NCBI GenBank assembly: GCA_947591315.1
Contig: CANQDD010000042.1
Coordinates: 1-64,000, forward strand
Reading direction: 5' to 3'
Origin: an uncultured Clostridia bacterium
GTDB taxonomy: Bacteria; Bacillota; Clostridia; UBA1381
DNA: 64,000 nucleotides
How positions within the stretch are numbered: position 1 is the stretch's first letter
Below: more notes on this DNA, generated by a model
Told to the model about the DNA's origin: nothing
The model's input: the letters and a program-made list of their open reading frames with translations, nothing else
The model's database searches: none
The DNA itself: not shown here

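Overview
The window is almost entirely minus-strand coding sequence for a few enormous secreted proteins. The likely source is a Gram-positive, gut-type clostridium (Ruminococcus/Oscillospirales-like). This is an inference from AGGAGG-type ribosome binding sites, a perfect sigma-A promoter, Sec signal peptides, dockerin modules, and a hairpin-rich intergenic repeat of a kind I associate with such genomes. I see no RNA genes, CRISPR arrays, transposases or metabolic genes.

Layout in transcription order (right to left). Gene A enters from the right edge and is open from 64000 to 24828, at least 13,057 codons. It has about 46 RCC1-type units organised as seven-unit propellers separated by Ig-like spacers, then roughly 8,000 residues of cadherin-like beta-sandwich modules, a carboxypeptidase-regulatory-like module, and a dockerin whose two halves are separated by a long acidic linker. 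A 290-bp gap follows with a terminator-like hairpin and a TTGACA-18-TATAAT promoter. Gene B (18413-24535, about 2,040 aa) is a secreted multimodular protein with an internal and a terminal dockerin-like module. It overlaps gene C (16011-18416, 801 aa, secreted, no dockerin) by four bases (ATGA). An 870-bp gap then carries a mosaic of near-identical hairpin repeats. Gene D starts at 15138 and is open to the left edge (at least 5,046 codons). The ORF track misses it because it has no stop in the window. D has a signal peptide, a G8 tract just after the hydrophobic core, InlB-like modules, and a tandem array of YDG plus Ig-like (Big_3-type) super-repeats of about 350 residues.

Working interpretation (inference): this is a locus for a giant extracellular assembly. 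A and B carry dockerins, so they could dock onto cohesin-bearing scaffolds. C is translationally coupled to B. D is a separate long adhesin-like fibre. No enzyme domain is recognisable, so adhesion, matrix or surface scaffolding is more likely than catalysis. Essentially every plus-strand ORF in the track is an antisense shadow of these genes.
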